DNA of 64,000 nucleotides from Chloroflexota bacterium (GTDB taxonomy: Bacteria; Chloroflexota; Anaerolineae; Anaerolineales; Villigracilaceae), in contig JAJYLQ010000011.1 in the NCBI GenBank assembly GCA_021787595.1, forward strand, positions 61,498-125,497. Direction: 5' to 3'. The translations under genes were made by a program, and so were the position numbers. This document shows positions 7,784 through 16,032 of the stretch, piece by piece; position 1 is the stretch's first letter, and every line of letters starts with the position of its first letter. Under the pieces are notes generated by a model. The model saw only the letters and a program-made list of their open reading frames with translations, did no database searches and was not told where the DNA came from.

Positions 7784-9709
7784 ATGAATATTCTTTCGGC
7801 AATCGTGCCTCTGCTCGTATATTTGCTTTTGTGGATGATCTTCTACAAAAAACAAAGCGACTGGCGCGCATCGTTCCTTTTCGCCGCGACGACGTGGGGA
7901 GTCCTGCTCACGGCAATTACAGAAACTTTAAGTCCATTCAAAGCAATTTCCTTCTGGCCGGTTCTTGGGACTTGGAGTCTTTGTCTTGCCGCGGCAGCAA
8001 TCTATTGGATCAGAGCGGCGGGCAGCCCAAAGAATCTCCTTGCCAACTTCCAATTTCCCGGCATTTCACGTTTCGAACTTTTTCTCCTGGGCGGCATTGT
8101 ATTCATCGCAGGCATTGTCGGGCTGATCGCCTGGATCGCCCCGCCGAACACCTGGGATTCGATGACCTATCACATGGCACGCGTCATGCACTGGATCCAG
8201 GACGGAAGCGTGGCCGATTATCCAACGCACATCGTCAGGCAGCTCTTTATGAATCCGGGAAGCGAGTTCATCATCCTGCATTTCCAGATCTTGAGCGGCG
8301 GCGACCGCTTCGCCAATTTTGTTCAATGGTTCAGCATGGTCGGAAGCGCCATCGGCGTCACATTGATCGCCAGGGAACTTGGTGCGGATCGTCGAGGCCA
8401 GGTTTTCAGTGCGGCTGTCAGCATGACGATCCCCATGGGAATCCTTCAAGGTTCGAGCACGCAGAATGATTATGTGGCTGCGTTCTGGCTGGTCTGCCTT
8501 GTATATTTCACGTTCAAGTTGCGGGCAAATCAAACTCCGTGGAACGCTCTCGCAGCCGGGGCGGGTCTCGGACTGGCAATTTTGGCAAAAGCAACCGCTT
8601 ACATTTTTGCGGTTCCCTTTTTGATCTGGCTCGGCCTCGGACTTTTCAAGTCGGGATGGGGCAAAGCTTTACAAACAATAGGGATCGTCGCAATCATCAG
8701 CCTGGCATTGAATTTTGGACATTACCTTCGGAACTACGATTTGTTTGGCAATCCCCTGGGACTCACCGCAGATGTTTTTTCCACGGGCGGACAAATCCAA
8801 ACCTTCAAGTATTCGAATGACATTTTCACGTTTTCTTCGCTTGTGTCCAACAGCGTGCGGAACATCGCCTCCAATCTCGGTACGCCATTTGATTCGGCAA
8901 ACCACGTTTTGGAGCAAGTGGTGGATCGAATCCACACACTGATCGGACTTTCTCCGAACGATCCACGGACAACGTGGCCTCAAATGGACTTTGCGGTGAT
9001 GCCGACTTCTTTTTCTGAAGATTCGGCTGGAAATTTACTTCAAGTCATTCTTATCGTGATCGCCATTGTGCTGGTAACCACACAATCGAAACCGCACAAA
9101 GACAGATTCATTTATTGCCTGTCTCTGATCCTGGCATTCCTGTTATTCAGTTTTTACCTGCGCTGGCAGCCCTGGGACAATCGTTTGGAATTGCCATTGT
9201 TCCTTCTTTGGTCGGCATTGATCGGAGTAATAATGGCAGGGTTCCAAAGGATCTGGATTGCGAATACGACCATGACCATTGTGCTTTTGGTGGCGCTGCC
9301 ATCGGTGTTCCTGAACCAGTCTCGCCCCATCCTTGGCGCTCAAAACATCTTCGATACAAGCCGGGCCGAACAATATTTTCGCAATGATCATTCGCTGTGG
9401 TTTTCATATCCGCGCGCCATACAATCCTTGAGCGGTTCCCAATGCGGCCAAATCGGACTTTATCTTGACGGCGGAAGCTGGGAATATCCGCTGTGGACTT
9501 TCCTGCAGCAGGAACTTGGAAAAGGCATTCGCATCGAATCGGTCAACGTGGAAAATGTTTCTGCAAAGGAATACAGCCGGTTTCCTGAATTCACCCCCTG
9601 CGCGGTCATCGTTGCCAATCCGTTACCGGTTGACAACTTTCAAGTGAACGGCATTTCCTATTCTGTGTATCAAACGACCAAATTCATTACGGTGCTGACG
9701 CCAAAGTAG
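7784..9709 (+). CDS. GT39-like integral membrane glycosyltransferase
   Basis: About 641 residues with many transmembrane helices, of the GT-C fold. The first large periplasmic loop carries NTWDSMTYHMARVMHWIQDG (residues about 123-143), matching the Asp-containing catalytic loop of dolichyl/polyprenyl-phosphate mannosyltransferase-like enzymes. It would transfer sugar from a polyprenyl phosphate donor to an exported substrate. The C-terminal 110 residues are a soluble domain. ATG 7784 is preferred over TTG 7778, but neither has a clear ribosome site. The MITE-like element ends 160 bp upstream and could carry its promoter. Confidence 0.8.
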   Translation: MNILSAIVPLLVYLLLWMIFYKKQSDWRASFLFAATTWGVLLTAITETLSPFKAISFWPVLGTWSLCLAAAAIYWIRAAGSPKNLLANFQFPGISRFELFLLGGIVFIAGIVGLIAWIAPPNTWDSMTYHMARVMHWIQDGSVADYPTHIVRQLFMNPGSEFIILHFQILSGGDRFANFVQWFSMVGSAIGVTLIARELGADRRGQVFSAAVSMTIPMGILQGSSTQNDYVAAFWLVCLVYFTFKLRANQTPWNALAAGAGLGLAILAKATAYIFAVPFLIWLGLGLFKSGWGKALQTIGIVAIISLALNFGHYLRNYDLFGNPLGLTADVFSTGGQIQTFKYSNDIFTFSSLVSNSVRNIASNLGTPFDSANHVLEQVVDRIHTLIGLSPNDPRTTWPQMDFAVMPTSFSEDSAGNLLQVILIVIAIVLVTTQSKPHKDRFIYCLSLILAFLLFSFYLRWQPWDNRLELPLFLLWSALIGVIMAGFQRIWIANTTMTIVLLVALPSVFLNQSRPILGAQNIFDTSRAEQYFRNDHSLWFSYPRAIQSLSGSQCGQIGLYLDGGSWEYPLWTFLQQELGKGIRIESVNVENVSAKEYSRFPEFTPCAVIVANPLPVDNFQVNGISYSVYQTTKFITVLTPK

Positions 9710-9711
9710 TG

Positions 9712-10503
9712 TCATAACGATTTTCTCACCGCCGTGCAGCGCTCGCAATCCTCCCGTTGACAAAGCAATGCCAGCGGGTCTTCTTTTATGCGCCGGATGA
9801 CCGCATCGAACAATGATTTCAAAGACACAGCCTGTACAATGCCGCTGCCGATTTTCACGGTACGCGTTTCGTGAATGAGATCCGGTGCGATCGCGTCGAA
9901 GCCCGCCGAATCACCCGGAAAGCCGGGACATTCGATGATCCGGTCTGGAAGCAGCGCCCAGCGGACGAATTGTCTGCGGCCCGCACGTTTCTCCGCGTAA
10001 TGAATGCTGGTATTCACCGTGTGATCCACGCCGAGCAACAAGACCCAGCCATCCGCATCCGCCAACGCTCCAATCGGACCAAGCGGATTTTGCAGAGTCT
10101 GCGCGGCAAGAAATTTCCCGGCGTAGATTCCCGCAAACGATTGGATCGGATGCCGCGTCCGTCTCGCCTGCGGATGATGGCGCAAAATTTCGGGGACGAT
10201 ACCCATTTGTTTATCCGCAGGCATATCCGGCGTGAAAAGTTCAGCCATCTTGTTCAGATTTGCATCGCCGCCATACGTGATTCCATTATCGGGCGGACCC
10301 GCTTCGGGCGTGATCATCGTTTTGTAAGTAAACGTCGGCATGATTAGCGCGCCGACAGAATCGAGGACGGCGCGAACCATCGTGTCCGCGCCGCCGTCAA
10401 TGCTGCCGAACGCTCTCAACGACGCGTGGGCAATGACCGGGGTGTGAGAAAGCCCCAACGTGAAAAGAGCCGCCCTCAAGTCCGCGAAGGAAACGGTCAT
10501 CAT
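9712..10503 (-). CDS. AAC(3)-family N-acetyltransferase-like protein
   Basis: A protein of about 263 residues of the antibiotic_NAT family (AAC(3)/YokD type). Landmarks are VIAHASLRAFGSIDGGADTM near residues 25-44, the strand ALIMPTFTYKT, and LLLGVDHTVNTSIHYAEKRA near residues 165-184, which holds the conserved His and Glu. Chromosomal members often act on substrates other than aminoglycosides, so resistance should not be assumed. The C terminus carries a Cys cluster (LLCQREDCERC) that could bind metal. Start is ATG 10503; a TTG and a second ATG are close alternatives. It lies 18 nt after the enoyl-CoA hydratase gene on the same strand. Confidence 0.83.
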   Translation of the reverse strand: MMTVSFADLRAALFTLGLSHTPVIAHASLRAFGSIDGGADTMVRAVLDSVGALIMPTFTYKTMITPEAGPPDNGITYGGDANLNKMAELFTPDMPADKQMGIVPEILRHHPQARRTRHPIQSFAGIYAGKFLAAQTLQNPLGPIGALADADGWVLLLGVDHTVNTSIHYAEKRAGRRQFVRWALLPDRIIECPGFPGDSAGFDAIAPDLIHETRTVKIGSGIVQAVSLKSLFDAVIRRIKEDPLALLCQREDCERCTAVRKSL

Positions 10504-10521
10504 CGCCAACGCGTCAGAAAA

Positions 10522-11295
10522 TCATTTCCCTTTCCAATCCGGCTTGCGCTTTTCGATGAACGCTTTCATTCCTTCCTTCTGATCTTCGGTTGCGAAGAGG
10601 TCATAGAATTCACGACGTTCCTGATCCAGCGCGTCGGTGAGGCTGAGTTCATACGCCTGATTGATCATCTTCTTCGCGACGCGGACCGCGGCCGGCGCGC
10701 GCGATGCGATCTCCTCTGCCAATTTCAGCGCCTCATCCACAGTTCGTTCGACCGGGACGACGCGGTTGACGAGGCCAAATTGAAGCGCTTCCTGCGCCGA
10801 CAGCGTGCGGTCATTGAGGATCATTTCCATGGCGACGGCTTTGCCCACCGCGCGCGTGAGACGCTGAGTCCCGCCCGCGCCGGGGATGACGCCGATCGTG
10901 ATTTCAGGCTGGCCAAATTTGGCCGTTTCCGAAGCAACGATCATATCGCACGACATGGCGACTTCGCACCCGCCGCCCAGCGCGTAACCCGACACTGCCG
11001 CGATGACTGGCTTGTGCATGGACAGGATGCGGCTGAACGCCTTGACGAAATCCATGTCCATCATTTGCTGGACGGTTTTATCGGCCATCTCCTTGATGTC
11101 CGCGCCTGCGGCGAACGCCTTTTCGCTGCCGGTCACGACGACCGCGCCGATGTCCTCATCGCTGTCGAAAGCTTCGAGCGCGTCCATCAATTCGCGCACC
11201 AGTTGATGATTGAGCGCGTTCATGGCTTTTGGCCGGTTCAACGTGACAAGTCCAACGCGGCCGCGCGTTTCGGTCAGGATGAATTCGTAAGACAT
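10522..11295 (-). CDS. Enoyl-CoA hydratase (crotonase family)
   Basis: A 257-residue crotonase. Both catalytic glutamates of a true hydratase are present: E111 in GGGCEVAMS and E131 in GQPEITIGVIPGAGG. The oxyanion hole is formed by AGADIKE (residues 64-69) and ALGGG. Predicted reaction: hydration of 2-trans-enoyl-CoA to 3-hydroxyacyl-CoA in fatty-acid or amino-acid breakdown. A Shine-Dalgarno-like GGAGGCAGC precedes ATG 11295. No other beta-oxidation genes are nearby. It is probably co-transcribed with the downstream AAC(3)-like gene. Confidence 0.9.
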   Translation of the reverse strand: MSYEFILTETRGRVGLVTLNRPKAMNALNHQLVRELMDALEAFDSDEDIGAVVVTGSEKAFAAGADIKEMADKTVQQMMDMDFVKAFSRILSMHKPVIAAVSGYALGGGCEVAMSCDMIVASETAKFGQPEITIGVIPGAGGTQRLTRAVGKAVAMEMILNDRTLSAQEALQFGLVNRVVPVERTVDEALKLAEEIASRAPAAVRVAKKMINQAYELSLTDALDQERREFYDLFATEDQKEGMKAFIEKRKPDWKGK

Positions 11296-11626
11296 GCTGC
11301 CTCCTTTGTTTCATTGTCGTTGTGAGCGACTGCGGGTGTACAAAACGGTTTAATCACGAAGATTCCCAGAGAGCCATTTTATCTTCCTTTGCTTCGATCG
11401 CCGGATATGGCCGTGCGGCGATTCTATCCCATAGTGACAAATTGGGATCGGTGGAATCGAAGGAGCGCCGGGCGTAACGCGGAAAGCTTTTCTTCGAATC
11501 TCCGTGTCCTTGTGTCGTCGAGGCGAATGAGTTTGTCTTGCGGTTTCATTCCATGAACCCACTTCCCTCATCCTGTTTGGGAAAAGCCGCGGACCGGCCA
11601 CCTCACAAACCTGCAAATCACCTTAA
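11296..11626. other. Intergenic spacer without a recognisable gene
   Basis: This divergent spacer of about 330 bp shows no convincing coding frame. It includes a degenerate TCCGTGTCCTTGTGTCGTCG segment resembling repeats seen elsewhere in the window (near 62960 and 45210). A good promoter for the rightward genes begins at 11627. Confidence 0.6.
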
Positions 11627-11655
11627 TTGACGCGCATCCTCCAAGCATGTATAAT
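11627..11655 (+). promoter_or_regulatory. Strong sigma70-type promoter for the DUF4388/GTPase operon
   Basis: TTGACG (11627-11632) and TATAAT (11650-11655) are separated by exactly 17 nt. The start codon is at 11695, with GAGG at 11687-11690. Confidence 0.85.
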
Positions 11656-11694
11656 CCCCCCGATTGTCCCCGCCGGGGACTTTATCGAGGACGT

Positions 11695-12501
11695 ATGGCA
11701 TTACGCGGTAATTTACGCGACTTCACAATCACTCAACTTTTGAATCTGATCAACCTTGCGCAGAAAACCGGCACGCTGATCGTGGACGGGCCGACCGAGC
11801 AGGCTTCTGTTTCGTTTCGCGAGGGCAAACTGGCCTATGCCCGCATCGGGCAGGAGGATGGCAGCCTGGCGTCCGTTTTGCACAAGGCCAACAAACTCAA
11901 CGTCAATCAATACCGGGCCATTGCCGAGCGCAGCGGACGGATGACCGACAAGGAACTTGGGCTTCTGCTGATCAATGCCGGTTATGTGACTCAGGAAGAT
12001 ATCCTGTTGAATTTGCAAACGCATTTTACGGATGTGATCCGCCGCCTCTTTACCTGGGTCGAAGGATTCTTCCGTTTCGAGAATGAAATCCTCCCGCCGG
12101 AGGACCGCATCAACGTCAGGCTCGACCTGGAGAATCTGATCATCGAAGGCTCGCGCCAACTGCGCGAATGGGAGCAGTTGCAGGATGAAATCCCAAGCCT
12201 CGACATGGCGCTCAAGTTCACGGAACGTCCGATGACCAATCTGAACCTGAGCGTGGACGAATGGCGCGTGGTCAAATATATTGACCCGAAGAATACGATG
12301 AAGCAGATTGCGGCGGCGGCCAAGCTGACGGATATGGAGATCCGCCGCATTGTGTATGGTTTGATCCAGGCCGGCCTCGTCGAGATGGTGCGGCCGGTCA
12401 GCGCGGCAGTTCAACTCAACCCCAGGATGTTTCCGACGCAGGATAAGGAAGAGCAGAGAACGCTCATCAACAAACTTATCGGGCGCATTCAAAAGCTTTA
12501 A
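11695..12501 (+). CDS. DUF4388-domain protein
   Basis: 268 residues. The N-terminal ~100 residues are a DUF4388/PATAN-type domain (LRDFTITQLLNLINLAQKTG, then LIVDG and VSFREGKLAYA). The C-terminal part looks like a winged-helix (MKQIAAAAKLTDMEIRRIVY). Such proteins sit beside small GTPases in gliding bacteria, cyanobacteria and Chloroflexota, and are thought to be regulators or scaffolds. ATG 11695 is chosen because the upstream in-frame ATG overlaps the promoter. The GTPase gene follows after 29 nt, and a terminator closes the pair at 13094. Confidence 0.83.
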   Translation: MALRGNLRDFTITQLLNLINLAQKTGTLIVDGPTEQASVSFREGKLAYARIGQEDGSLASVLHKANKLNVNQYRAIAERSGRMTDKELGLLLINAGYVTQEDILLNLQTHFTDVIRRLFTWVEGFFRFENEILPPEDRINVRLDLENLIIEGSRQLREWEQLQDEIPSLDMALKFTERPMTNLNLSVDEWRVVKYIDPKNTMKQIAAAAKLTDMEIRRIVYGLIQAGLVEMVRPVSAAVQLNPRMFPTQDKEEQRTLINKLIGRIQKL

Positions 12502-12530
12502 TTCTTTTTTGATTGGGAAGGATTGTGCTT

Positions 12531-13070
12531 ATGCAAACGGTCAAGATGGTCGTCACGGGCCCCTTCAGCGCCGGCAAGACCCAGTTCATTCAGTCTGTCA
12601 GCGAAATTGACGTGGTCGCGACCGAGCGGAAGATATCGAGCGATTCTGAACGCGCGGTCAAAGATGCCACAACGGTCGCCATGGACTTTGGCCGTATCAC
12701 CGTGGACGAGGATTTGGTCCTCTATCTGTTTGGCACGCCGGGCCAGAAGCGCTTCGATTTCATGTGGGAAATTTTATCCGAAGGCATGCTCGGATTTATC
12801 GTCATGGTCGATTCGACCCGCCCCGAGACGTTCCGCGAGGCGCGCTCCATTCTGGAGACGTTCCGCGCCTACGCGCCGACGCCCTATGTGGTCGCCGCCA
12901 ACAAGCAGGATGTGAAGGACGCGTGGGAGCTGGAGGACATGCGTCACGCCCTTCGCCTCGACGCCAGGACGAAACTTTTGCCCTGCGTCGCGACGAACAA
13001 AAAGCAGGTGAAAGCTGTGCTGCTCGAATTGCTTTACAGCATCCTGGCCGAGATGGAATCGGGCAAATAA
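12531..13070 (+). CDS. MglA/Arf-like small GTPase
   Basis: A 179-residue Ras-superfamily G protein. P-loop GPFSAGKT is at residues 10-17, the G3-like segment FGTPGQ at 67-72, and NKQD at 124-127. The G3 motif reads GTPGQ where DxxGQ is usual, as in MglA-type bacterial GTPases. It is paired with the DUF4388 protein upstream, which suggests a switch module acting on polarity, motility or signalling. GGAAGG lies 10 nt before ATG 12531; an in-frame GTG at 12525 is an alternative start. An intrinsic terminator follows 23 bp after the stop. Confidence 0.87.
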   Translation: MQTVKMVVTGPFSAGKTQFIQSVSEIDVVATERKISSDSERAVKDATTVAMDFGRITVDEDLVLYLFGTPGQKRFDFMWEILSEGMLGFIVMVDSTRPETFREARSILETFRAYAPTPYVVAANKQDVKDAWELEDMRHALRLDARTKLLPCVATNKKQVKAVLLELLYSILAEMESGK

Positions 13071-13093
13071 AGATCTTTTGTTTGGTAAAATAT

Positions 13094-13127
13094 CACCGCG
13101 GAGGGCAGGTCTCTGCGGTGGATTTTT
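13094..13127 (+). terminator. Intrinsic terminator after the GTPase gene
   Basis: Stem CACCGCGGAG (13094-13103) with CTCTGCGGTG (13111-13120), containing one G-T pair, followed by five T at 13123-13127. It separates the DUF4388/GTPase pair from the hydrolase gene at 13161. Confidence 0.8.
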
Positions 13128-13160
13128 GTAACACACCATCATTGTTGAAACTCATTTCTT

Positions 13161-13967
13161 GTGTCTTCGATAACCACTGATCAGGGAATCGTTCATTACG
13201 AGGTTTACGGGAGAGGAAAACCCGTCATCCTCCTGCATGGCTGGCTGGGGTCGTGGGGCCTGTGGCAGGAGACGATGGCCTATCTCGGCGCGTTCTACCG
13301 CACGTATGCGCTCGACTTCTGGGGCTTTGGCGAATCGGGCAAGAAACGCGAAACGTATGCCGTGCAGGATTTTGTGGATCTCGTCAATCAATTTATGGAA
13401 CAGTTGGGCATCGTCCACGCGCCGCTGGTGGGACACAGCATGGGCGGCACGGTCAGTTTGTCAGTTGCGATCAAATATCCCGAACGCGTCAGCAAGGTTG
13501 TGGTGGCCGGTTCTCCCATTGTCGGTTCTTCGCTGGCGCCGTTGTTGAAGCTCTCCGGTTATCGCCCGGTGGCCTTCTTCCTGTTCAATATGATGGGCCC
13601 GTTCCGCGCCTGGATGAAATATTTTTATTCGCGCCAGATCTGCACCGACCGGCGTTTCCCGGAAATGATGGACCGCGATCTTTCGCGCACCACCCTCGAA
13701 TCCTTCCTGCTTTCGATTGCGTCGCTTCGCCGCACGGATTTGCGCCCTTTCCTTAACCAGGTCAAAGTCCCCGCCATGGGCTTTTACGGCAGCAAAGACA
13801 AGGTCGTTCATCCGCTTCAATGGCAGCCAATGCAGGACGGCATCCCGCAGGCGCGCATCGAACGCTTTTCCAACGCGGGTCATTTCATGATGCTCGAAGA
13901 GCCGACCGAGTTCAGCCAGAAGCTCAAAAATTTTCTCGACGAACCGCAGCCTGTCCCCGCGCCATGA
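13161..13967 (+). CDS. Alpha/beta-hydrolase with intact catalytic triad
   Basis: A 268-residue alpha/beta-hydrolase fold enzyme. The oxyanion loop HGWLGSW is at residues 26-32, the nucleophile elbow GHSMGG has S93, an acid candidate lies in YGSKDKVVHP, and His is in NAGHFMMLEEP. Substrate is unknown; lipases, esterases and C-C hydrolases share this layout. The GTG start at 13161 is the most plausible, although no strong ribosome site is seen. The stop overlaps the next start as ATGA, so translation is coupled to the V4R-domain gene. A paralogue at 25995 has the same N-terminal layout but has lost the serine. Confidence 0.87.
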   Translation: MSSITTDQGIVHYEVYGRGKPVILLHGWLGSWGLWQETMAYLGAFYRTYALDFWGFGESGKKRETYAVQDFVDLVNQFMEQLGIVHAPLVGHSMGGTVSLSVAIKYPERVSKVVVAGSPIVGSSLAPLLKLSGYRPVAFFLFNMMGPFRAWMKYFYSRQICTDRRFPEMMDRDLSRTTLESFLLSIASLRRTDLRPFLNQVKVPAMGFYGSKDKVVHPLQWQPMQDGIPQARIERFSNAGHFMMLEEPTEFSQKLKNFLDEPQPVPAP

Positions 13968-14602
13968 CCGAATATTTCTATCCGCAAAGCATGGGACGCA
14001 TCATCCTCCTTGCGATGGAGGAAGTTCTGGGGCGCGAGGGGATTCGATCCATCCTCAGGTTGTCTTCCCTCGATTCTTACCTGGACAAAAGTGGTTCGTT
14101 CTCAGACCGCCATCCGGCCGCGCGAACCGACAGGACTTTTTCCTTCGGGACGGTGAGCCGCCTCATGGAATCGCTGGAGCGGGCTTATGGTCCGCAGGGC
14201 GGGCGCGGCACGGCTTTGCGCGCCGGACGGGCGTGCTTCCAATATGGTTTGCGCGAATATGGATTGCAGTTGGGCGTCACAGAAATGGCGTATCGCCTGC
14301 TGCCGTTTCCAACGAAACTGCGCGTCGGGGCTCATGCCTTCGCGGATCTCTTCAACAAACAAACCGACCAGCGCGTGCGCGTCGAAGACAAGGGCGATAA
14401 ATTGTACTGGCATATCGAACGCTGCCCGGTTTGCTGGGAACGGCATACGAGCGATCCGGCCTGCCATCTGGCTGTGGGGCTTCTGCAAGAATCGCTTTAC
14501 TGGATCAGCGGAGGAAGGCTGTTCAATGTCGAAGAAGTGACTTGTGTTGCATGCGGCGACGATGCCTGTTCCATCGTGATTGACCCAACGCCGGTTTCCT
14601 GA
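13964..14602 (+). CDS. V4R (4-vinyl-reductase) domain sensor-like protein
   Basis: 212 residues. The C-terminal ~110 residues match the V4R fold, a small-molecule or hydrocarbon-binding domain also used in XylR/DmpR-type sensors. Six cysteines are grouped in it: C154-x2-C157, C167, then C194-x2-C197 and C202 (EVTCVACGDDACSIVID). They form a likely metal site. The N-terminal part (MGRIILLAMEEVLGREGI) is typical of Chloroflexota V4R proteins. ATG 13964 overlaps the hydrolase stop by 4 nt. The context suggests sensing of a hydrophobic ligand, perhaps handled by the hydrolase; the ligand is unknown. Confidence 0.8.
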   Translation: MTEYFYPQSMGRIILLAMEEVLGREGIRSILRLSSLDSYLDKSGSFSDRHPAARTDRTFSFGTVSRLMESLERAYGPQGGRGTALRAGRACFQYGLREYGLQLGVTEMAYRLLPFPTKLRVGAHAFADLFNKQTDQRVRVEDKGDKLYWHIERCPVCWERHTSDPACHLAVGLLQESLYWISGGRLFNVEEVTCVACGDDACSIVIDPTPVS

Positions 14603-14657
14603 CCGTCCCGCCAATAAATATAACAAAGTTGTAAGGGGGAAGGATACCTGCCCTTAC

Positions 14658-14663
14658 TATAAT
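14658..14663 (+). promoter_or_regulatory. -10 box of a nearly leaderless transcript
   Basis: TATAAT at 14658-14663 puts the expected transcript start about 3 nt before ATG 14673. No Shine-Dalgarno is present. Upstream is an inverted repeat GTAAGGG (14631-14637) with CCCTTAC (14651-14657) abutting the -10, a possible operator. No good -35 is visible. Confidence 0.5.
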
Positions 14664-14672
14664 TAAGCCGAT

Positions 14673-15950
14673 ATGCTCAAAATCATTCTCAATGCGCCGA
14701 ATATCATCATGCCATTTTGCGAGTCTGCGCGCGAGCTGCGAATCCAGAACACGCCGCTTTGGCTTTGGCAGCGCAACCTGCTGGCTCCTTACACAACGCG
14801 TGAAATGGAATTAAAGCCCGGCATGAGATTGCCGCCGGTCCATGAGCCGACGCTGGTCTATCGCGACAATCTTTTTTTCGACGAGCCGTACATTCGAACT
14901 TTTGTCGCTCAGGCCAGGAAACAAAAACGCGCCGTGCGCGCCGCCTTTTCCTCGGAAGACCCGGCTTTCAAGGAACACGCCCTGCCGCTGTCCGCGTCTT
15001 ATACGCCTGCTGGAAGCCTGTATCTTGCCGATTTGTGGTATTACCCGAATGGCCCGGTCGCCGATGTGGATCCGCTGGTGATTGACATGCAGTCGCGCGA
15101 AATTGGCTATTATCACGTGCCGACGTACATGGCCGATCAGAGCGGCGACTTGTTGTTCCATGTGCCTTTGCGATCCTTGATTGCAATCGATTCATGGGTG
15201 CATATCTTCATCGCAGACGTGGTGTTCGGCTTGTTCGCGCGCGGCGCGCGTTTCGAAAAACGTCTCAACGAGGACGTGCTTTTCAAACTCGGAATTTTGA
15301 GCAGGGCCGTTTACGAGGGACATCAATTGCTGGAATGTTCGGACCTCGTGAAGATCGGAAAGAATTGCGTGATTGACCCGCGTGCGGTCATCCACGGCCC
15401 GACGACCATCGGTGATAATGTGACCGTCAATGCCGGGGCCGTGATCGAAAATTCCATTGTTGGCAGTAACGTCAATATTTCGCAGGATGTTCAGGTGATG
15501 CTTTCCGTGGTGGGTGACGGCACATTCATGCCGTTCCGCTCGGCGTTGTTCATGACCACCGTGATGGACAACAGCATGATCGCACAAAATACCTGTTTGC
15601 AGATGTGCGTGGTCGGGCGGAATACGTTCATCGGCGCCGGTTCGACATTTACAGATTACAACCTGGTGCCTGCGCCGCTAAGAGCCCTGGATGGCACCGG
15701 CAAATTGAGCATCTCGAATCGCCCAGTCATGGGCGGCGCGGTGGGACATAACTGCCGTCTCGGTTCGGGCATGATCGTTTATCCCTCCCGCACGATAGAG
15801 TCGGACGTTGTGCTGGCGGCTTCCAGGGAGCGCCGCGTGATAGACCGCGACGTGCATTTCGAAGACAGTGACCACCATCATTTCAAGTCCGGTTATCTGC
15901 ATCAGGCGCTTTACCATCGCCAAAAGGATAAGGATTTGGAATCGTGGTGA
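14673..15950 (+). CDS. Left-handed beta-helix (hexapeptide-repeat) protein, GlmU-like architecture
   Basis: 425 residues. The region from about 225 to 385 is made of hexapeptide repeats (IGKNCVIDPRAVIHGPTTIG, then DNVTVNAGAVI and GRNTFIGAGSTF), forming a left-handed parallel beta-helix as in acyl- and nucleotidyl-transferases. The first ~215 residues contain no nucleotidyltransferase signature that I can recognise. The C terminus has a His-rich EDSDHHHFKSG. Possible roles are sugar or lipid acyl transfer, or a scaffold. It lies inside the signalling/lipid island, and translation probably starts without a leader. Confidence 0.72.
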   Translation: MLKIILNAPNIIMPFCESARELRIQNTPLWLWQRNLLAPYTTREMELKPGMRLPPVHEPTLVYRDNLFFDEPYIRTFVAQARKQKRAVRAAFSSEDPAFKEHALPLSASYTPAGSLYLADLWYYPNGPVADVDPLVIDMQSREIGYYHVPTYMADQSGDLLFHVPLRSLIAIDSWVHIFIADVVFGLFARGARFEKRLNEDVLFKLGILSRAVYEGHQLLECSDLVKIGKNCVIDPRAVIHGPTTIGDNVTVNAGAVIENSIVGSNVNISQDVQVMLSVVGDGTFMPFRSALFMTTVMDNSMIAQNTCLQMCVVGRNTFIGAGSTFTDYNLVPAPLRALDGTGKLSISNRPVMGGAVGHNCRLGSGMIVYPSRTIESDVVLAASRERRVIDRDVHFEDSDHHHFKSGYLHQALYHRQKDKDLESW

Positions 15951-15958
15951 TCAATCGT

Positions 15959-16013
15959 GGGGGCGCAGCAGGAAGAACAAAGACGATGACTTTTGATTGT
16001 CTCACTGCGCCCC
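15959..16013. repeat. GGGGCGCAG...CTGCGCCCC long-loop palindrome
   Basis: A repeat arm GGGGGCGCAG (15959-15968) is inverted at CTGCGCCCC (16005-16013) with a loop of about 36 nt. The same design (GGGGCACAGCAGGA ... CTGTGCCCC) recurs at 35081-35140. It fills the spacer before the reductase-like gene. Confidence 0.6.
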
Positions 16014-16032
16014 TGCAGTAACATATTTCTTT

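Noticed and set aside
7585..8469. Alternative-frame protein overlapping the GT39-like gene
   Set aside because: It lies out of frame inside a clear membrane-protein coding region and reads as compositional shadow.
9712..10503. Reporting the AAC(3)-family gene as an antibiotic resistance gene
   Set aside because: Chromosomal members of this family often have other substrates, and nothing in the context points to resistance.
11350..11616. Possible minus-strand gene in the spacer before the DUF4388 operon
   Set aside because: The translation is Arg/Pro-rich with no domain, and part of it is a degenerate intergenic repeat.
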